From Bacteroidota bacterium (lineage in GTDB: Bacteria; Bacteroidota; Bacteroidia; Chitinophagales; Saprospiraceae): 8,064 nucleotides of DNA. The position numbers were made by a program, and so were the translations under genes. The notes under the pieces are model-generated. The model was not told the DNA's origin, did no database searches, and saw only the letters and a program-made list of their open reading frames with translations. The stretch is taken from NCBI GenBank assembly GCA_008501835.1, contig QQUB01000688.1, positions 1 through 8,064 on the forward strand. The letters run 5' to 3'. This document shows, piece by piece, positions 5,717 through 8,064 of this stretch. Position 1 is the first letter of the stretch, and the number at the start of each line of letters is the position of its first letter.

Positions 5717-6865
5717 TTACTCTTTATCAATCTCGTTAGTAATGGATCTTATAAAACTAGAGACTGCGAAATGTCGCTCGTTGCTGTCAGCTTCCGGCCA
5801 TGCACTATTGATGGCAATCACAAGTTTCCTTGATGGGTCGATATATACCTTCTGGCCATGAATCCCCAATGCCTCGAAACTATTGCCATTAAAGATCCAC
5901 CACCCATAACCATAACCTCCGCCGGGCCATAGCGGCATTTGTATTTGGGTTGCTGTCTCGAACCAGTCGTCGGGTACAATGGATTCTCCGTTAATGTATC
6001 CATCTTCGAGCACGAATTGTCCAAACCTTCCAAAATCCCGAAGCCGCATTTGAAGGCAACAGCCTGCCAATTCCTGCCCAGTGCGGTCCAGTCTCCAGGT
6101 AGCAGTTTGCTCCATGCCATAAGGGATCCAGATCCTGGAAGAAAGGTAGTGCGACAAGCTTTGACCGGTCGCTGAGCTGATAAGGGCACCTAAGAGGTGA
6201 GTTTCACCTGTACTATAGTTAAACTTCTTACCGGGCTCTGCTACGGCTGGTAAACGCCGCATATAGCTTACAATCGCTTTCATGCCATCCACGATGGAAT
6301 CGTTATCAAACCCGGCGATGTCAGAATCCGGACCTGTGTAGAACTCGTTCCATTTTACACCGCTGGTCATGGTAAGGAGATGACGGATGGTCACACTATC
6401 GAAGGCGCTCCCTTTTAATTTGGGCAGGTAATCTGTTACAAAGTCGTCCACGCTCTTGATATATCCATCCTTGATAGCAACACCCACAAGCGTACTCGTT
6501 ACAGACTTTGCAACGGATAATGAAGACCACAGGTTTGTATCACTATGTCCAAGCGCATAGCGTTCCATCCGTATCTTTCCATCATGTAAAATAAGGAGGC
6601 CGGCTACTTTCTGATCTTCAATAAAATCTTCCAATGCTTTTTCTTTTGCACCACCTGAGCTAAATGCAGCTATGGGTAATCCTTCCGGAAGTTCCAATAT
6701 TTCACGCCCTCCAGGTACATTATGCTCTTCCAGAATCGATTGGGACGGTTCTTGTGAAATTGAATCCGGGTTTGAGGTGTGCCGGGTAAAGGAGCAGGAA
6801 CCTAAGGTCAGCGTGATAGCCAATACGACAACTGCCAGGAATTGTGAATTAAGGAGTGTACGCAT
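5717..6865 (-). CDS. Lipoprotein serine hydrolase, beta-lactamase/6-aminohexanoate-dimer hydrolase type
   Basis: I place the start at the ATG at 6863-6865, giving 382 residues, rather than an ATG ten codons upstream, because MRTLLNSQFLAVVVLAITL is then a normal lipoprotein signal peptide with lipobox LGSC (C24). Catalytic motifs in this numbering are SVAK at 117-120 (nucleophile S117, base K120), YSTG at 217-220 (Y217), and HGQK at 336-339 in the place of KTG. LLTMTSG (163-169) is a further family mark. The sequence around SVAKSVTSTLVG and GIHGQKVYIDPSRKLVI is closest to the NylB/EstB group within PF00144, which cleaves amides, esters or small cyclic amides, not necessarily beta-lactams. It should act in the periplasm. 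It ends just before the REP-like repeat and has a 22-bp palindrome upstream. Substrate unknown. Confidence 0.88.
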   Translation of the reverse strand: MRTLLNSQFLAVVVLAITLTLGSCSFTRHTSNPDSISQEPSQSILEEHNVPGGREILELPEGLPIAAFSSGGAKEKALEDFIEDQKVAGLLILHDGKIRMERYALGHSDTNLWSSLSVAKSVTSTLVGVAIKDGYIKSVDDFVTDYLPKLKGSAFDSVTIRHLLTMTSGVKWNEFYTGPDSDIAGFDNDSIVDGMKAIVSYMRRLPAVAEPGKKFNYSTGETHLLGALISSATGQSLSHYLSSRIWIPYGMEQTATWRLDRTGQELAGCCLQMRLRDFGRFGQFVLEDGYINGESIVPDDWFETATQIQMPLWPGGGYGYGWWIFNGNSFEALGIHGQKVYIDPSRKLVIAINSAWPEADSNERHFAVSSFIRSITNEIDKE

Positions 6866-6921
6866 GATTTTATTTTGTTTTTTAATTTGAAGCAAAGATG
6901 CAGCGACAAAACTGTCTTATC

Positions 6922-6943
6922 GTTCTGGTTTATAAATCAGAAC
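6922..6943. promoter_or_regulatory. 22-bp near-perfect palindrome upstream of the serine hydrolase gene
   Basis: GTTCTG (6922-6927) and CAGAAC (6938-6943) flank the palindromic TTTATAAA (6929-6936). Ten of the eleven base pairs are symmetric; only the pair 6928/6937 is not. It lies about 57 nt upstream of the chosen start (6865) in a 98-bp gap. An operator for a dimeric repressor is the simplest reading. It could also be a weak terminator for the gene ending at 6994, but no T-run follows on the minus strand. Confidence 0.45.
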
Positions 6944-6993
6944 TTTTTAGTTTAATGAAATCGAATATACTAAAGGAGAAGTGCTTACTTATT

Positions 6994-8064
6994 TTAATTC
7001 CAAATGCTGTACAACCCCCAATAACCAAAACTTACCAATAGCATTAGATAAATCAGGTTATTGGACACTAAAATAGCCTTTATCCACCTTTTCGTTTTGA
7101 CTGATTTAAATCGCTTTATGGTAAATGAAGTCAAAGGAACTATAATCAAGAGCAGTAAAAAGGGAGTGTATGATGAAACACTAATTAAATTTGAACTGTA
7201 ATGTCGGTATGGAGCATCAAAATAGTAGATGTATATATTGGTGGCCAAAACGAATAAATAACCTGTCAGTAATAAATTCATTGCCCCTATAAAAAATACA
7301 TTCTTTAGAGTGACCTCAGAGTTTTTATTGCGGATCAGGGAAAAACCCAACAGAAAGGAGAATAATGTTAAAATTCCACCTAAAAGCACAAGTGAAACTC
7401 TTAATTCAGGAGTATTAAAAGGCGTCTTGTAATTTGCAAGTCTTTCAAATTCCTTGTTTTCTGGAAACAGGCTGGGAATATTGATCATATGATCTCCTTT
7501 TTCTAACTCTTCTGCCAAATTAAACTGAACGGTTGATTCGAAAGTGTGATAAAAATACAAATTCACCAATCCTTCTTGTGTATCCCAAATTGATGTCAGC
7601 AATGTGCCATCTCCATTTCTGCTTCTGCAAACATGCATGGTATCTGAAAGGGCCGAACAAAAAGCTAACGAGGGATTTATCTCCTGAGATTTTAAAAAAT
7701 CTTCTCCGTTCCTGTACCTATCAAGCTTTCTTGCTTGCTCGTTATCTGTTATGGATGGACAAAAATTGGATAAAACGTAATAAGGGTCATTCCCTTCTAT
7801 TAAGTTGTATGGTTCTACGATCAAGTATTTCCCTGAACTGTCAATATAGATATATACATCGTCAATAAATATGCTGTGGTCGTATTGTTGAATGTAATTT
7901 TTTACTTCTGCAATGGTTGCGCATTTATGCAGGATGTCCGTCAGGTAGTCAACTTCATCGGTAATTTTAATTCTATTTAAAAATGGATTATCCTGTTTTG
8001 GGTAATAGGCAACTAATCGCTAAAAGGTAAGCCCGACTTCATTCATTCCCGATTGAGGAGCAGT
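6994..8064 (-). pseudogene. Ntn-type linear-amide C-N hydrolase with C-terminal membrane domain, interrupted by TAG
   Basis: The frame enters at the window edge as TAPQSGMNEVGLTF, meets a TAG at 8020-8022, and continues for 341 sense codons to TAA at 6994-6996. SGMNEVGLTF is the GMNExGL motif of penicillin-acylase-like and choloylglycine-hydrolase-like Ntn hydrolases. Downstream YIDSSGKYLIVEP, YYVLSNFCPS, KLDRYRNGEDFL and TLLTSIWDTQEGLVNLYFYH fit the rest of that fold. The last 135 residues form four membrane helices, at about 208-229, 241-264, 283-300 and 312-336 counted from the codon after the TAG. The nucleophile cysteine would lie upstream of the window. No ATG or GTG restarts the frame soon after the stop; the first usable codon is TTG at 7824, inside the catalytic domain. 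Family members hydrolyse amide bonds. The single stop with an otherwise clean frame suggests recent inactivation or a base error. Confidence 0.65.

Noticed and set aside
5536..5730. Minus-strand 64-residue open frame between the serine hydrolase and the small membrane protein
   Set aside because: It lies almost wholly within the nested inverted repeat, so its residues only reflect the repeat sequence. No signal or domain is visible.
5818..6189. Minus-strand 123-residue frame inside the serine hydrolase gene
   Set aside because: It is a shifted frame of a gene whose catalytic motifs are intact in the main frame, so it is a shadow and not evidence of a frameshift.
6893..6900. CATCTTTG as a promoter -7 box for the serine hydrolase gene
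   Set aside because: It lacks the leading T of TAnnTTTG, and the only TTTG upstream is too close to serve as a -33 element.
1..8064. CRISPR array, tRNA or rRNA genes
   Set aside because: No regularly spaced direct repeats, no cloverleaf with a recognisable T-arm, and no rRNA-like conserved stretch was found on either strand.

Overview
The window looks like chromosomal DNA of a Bacteroidota bacterium, probably an environmental member of the Saprospiria, Cytophagia or Flavobacteriia side of the phylum. The reasons are A-rich start regions without Shine-Dalgarno sequences, exported proteins and lipoproteins of Bacteroidota style, isolated TAnnTTTG boxes, and a palindromic AAACCTCGGAGGTTT repeat that I recall from this phylum. 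I cannot name a genus. Every credible gene lies on the minus strand, so transcription runs from high to low coordinates.

The right edge (6994-8064) holds the C-terminal part of an Ntn-type linear-amide hydrolase fused to four membrane segments. An in-frame TAG at 8020-8022 breaks it. Next comes a lipoprotein serine hydrolase of the beta-lactamase/NylB class (5717-6865), with a 22-bp near-palindrome upstream (6922-6943). A REP/MITE-like nested inverted repeat (5558-5695) separates it from a small membrane-protein frame that appears frameshifted (5363-5535). That frame overlaps the start of a CPBP-family membrane protein (4687-5373). Two distantly paralogous exported proteins of unknown function follow, overlapping by ATGA (4028-4606 and 3423-4031). 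After them come an EcKinase/APH-like small-molecule kinase (2421-3368) and an inositol-monophosphatase-family phosphatase (1392-2207).

The left end is different in kind. A 195-aa membrane protein gene (394-981) sits in a very tight unit. GTTAGGC lies 10 nt before its start codon and GCCTAAC lies 4 nt after its stop. A 133-bp imperfect inverted repeat then ends in GTTGTAC, just upstream of the next, truncated gene (1-234, exported protein, GTG start). This is the layout of an integron gene cassette with its attC site, although no integrase is visible. Between this cassette and the phosphatase gene lies about 400 bp of non-coding DNA (982-1391) with a weak second attC candidate and a dense cluster of hairpins.

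The central genes do not form an obvious single pathway. They read as metabolic and envelope genes next to an accessory cassette-like segment. The window also shows gene decay (one nonsense and one frameshift candidate) and two different kinds of structured repeat.
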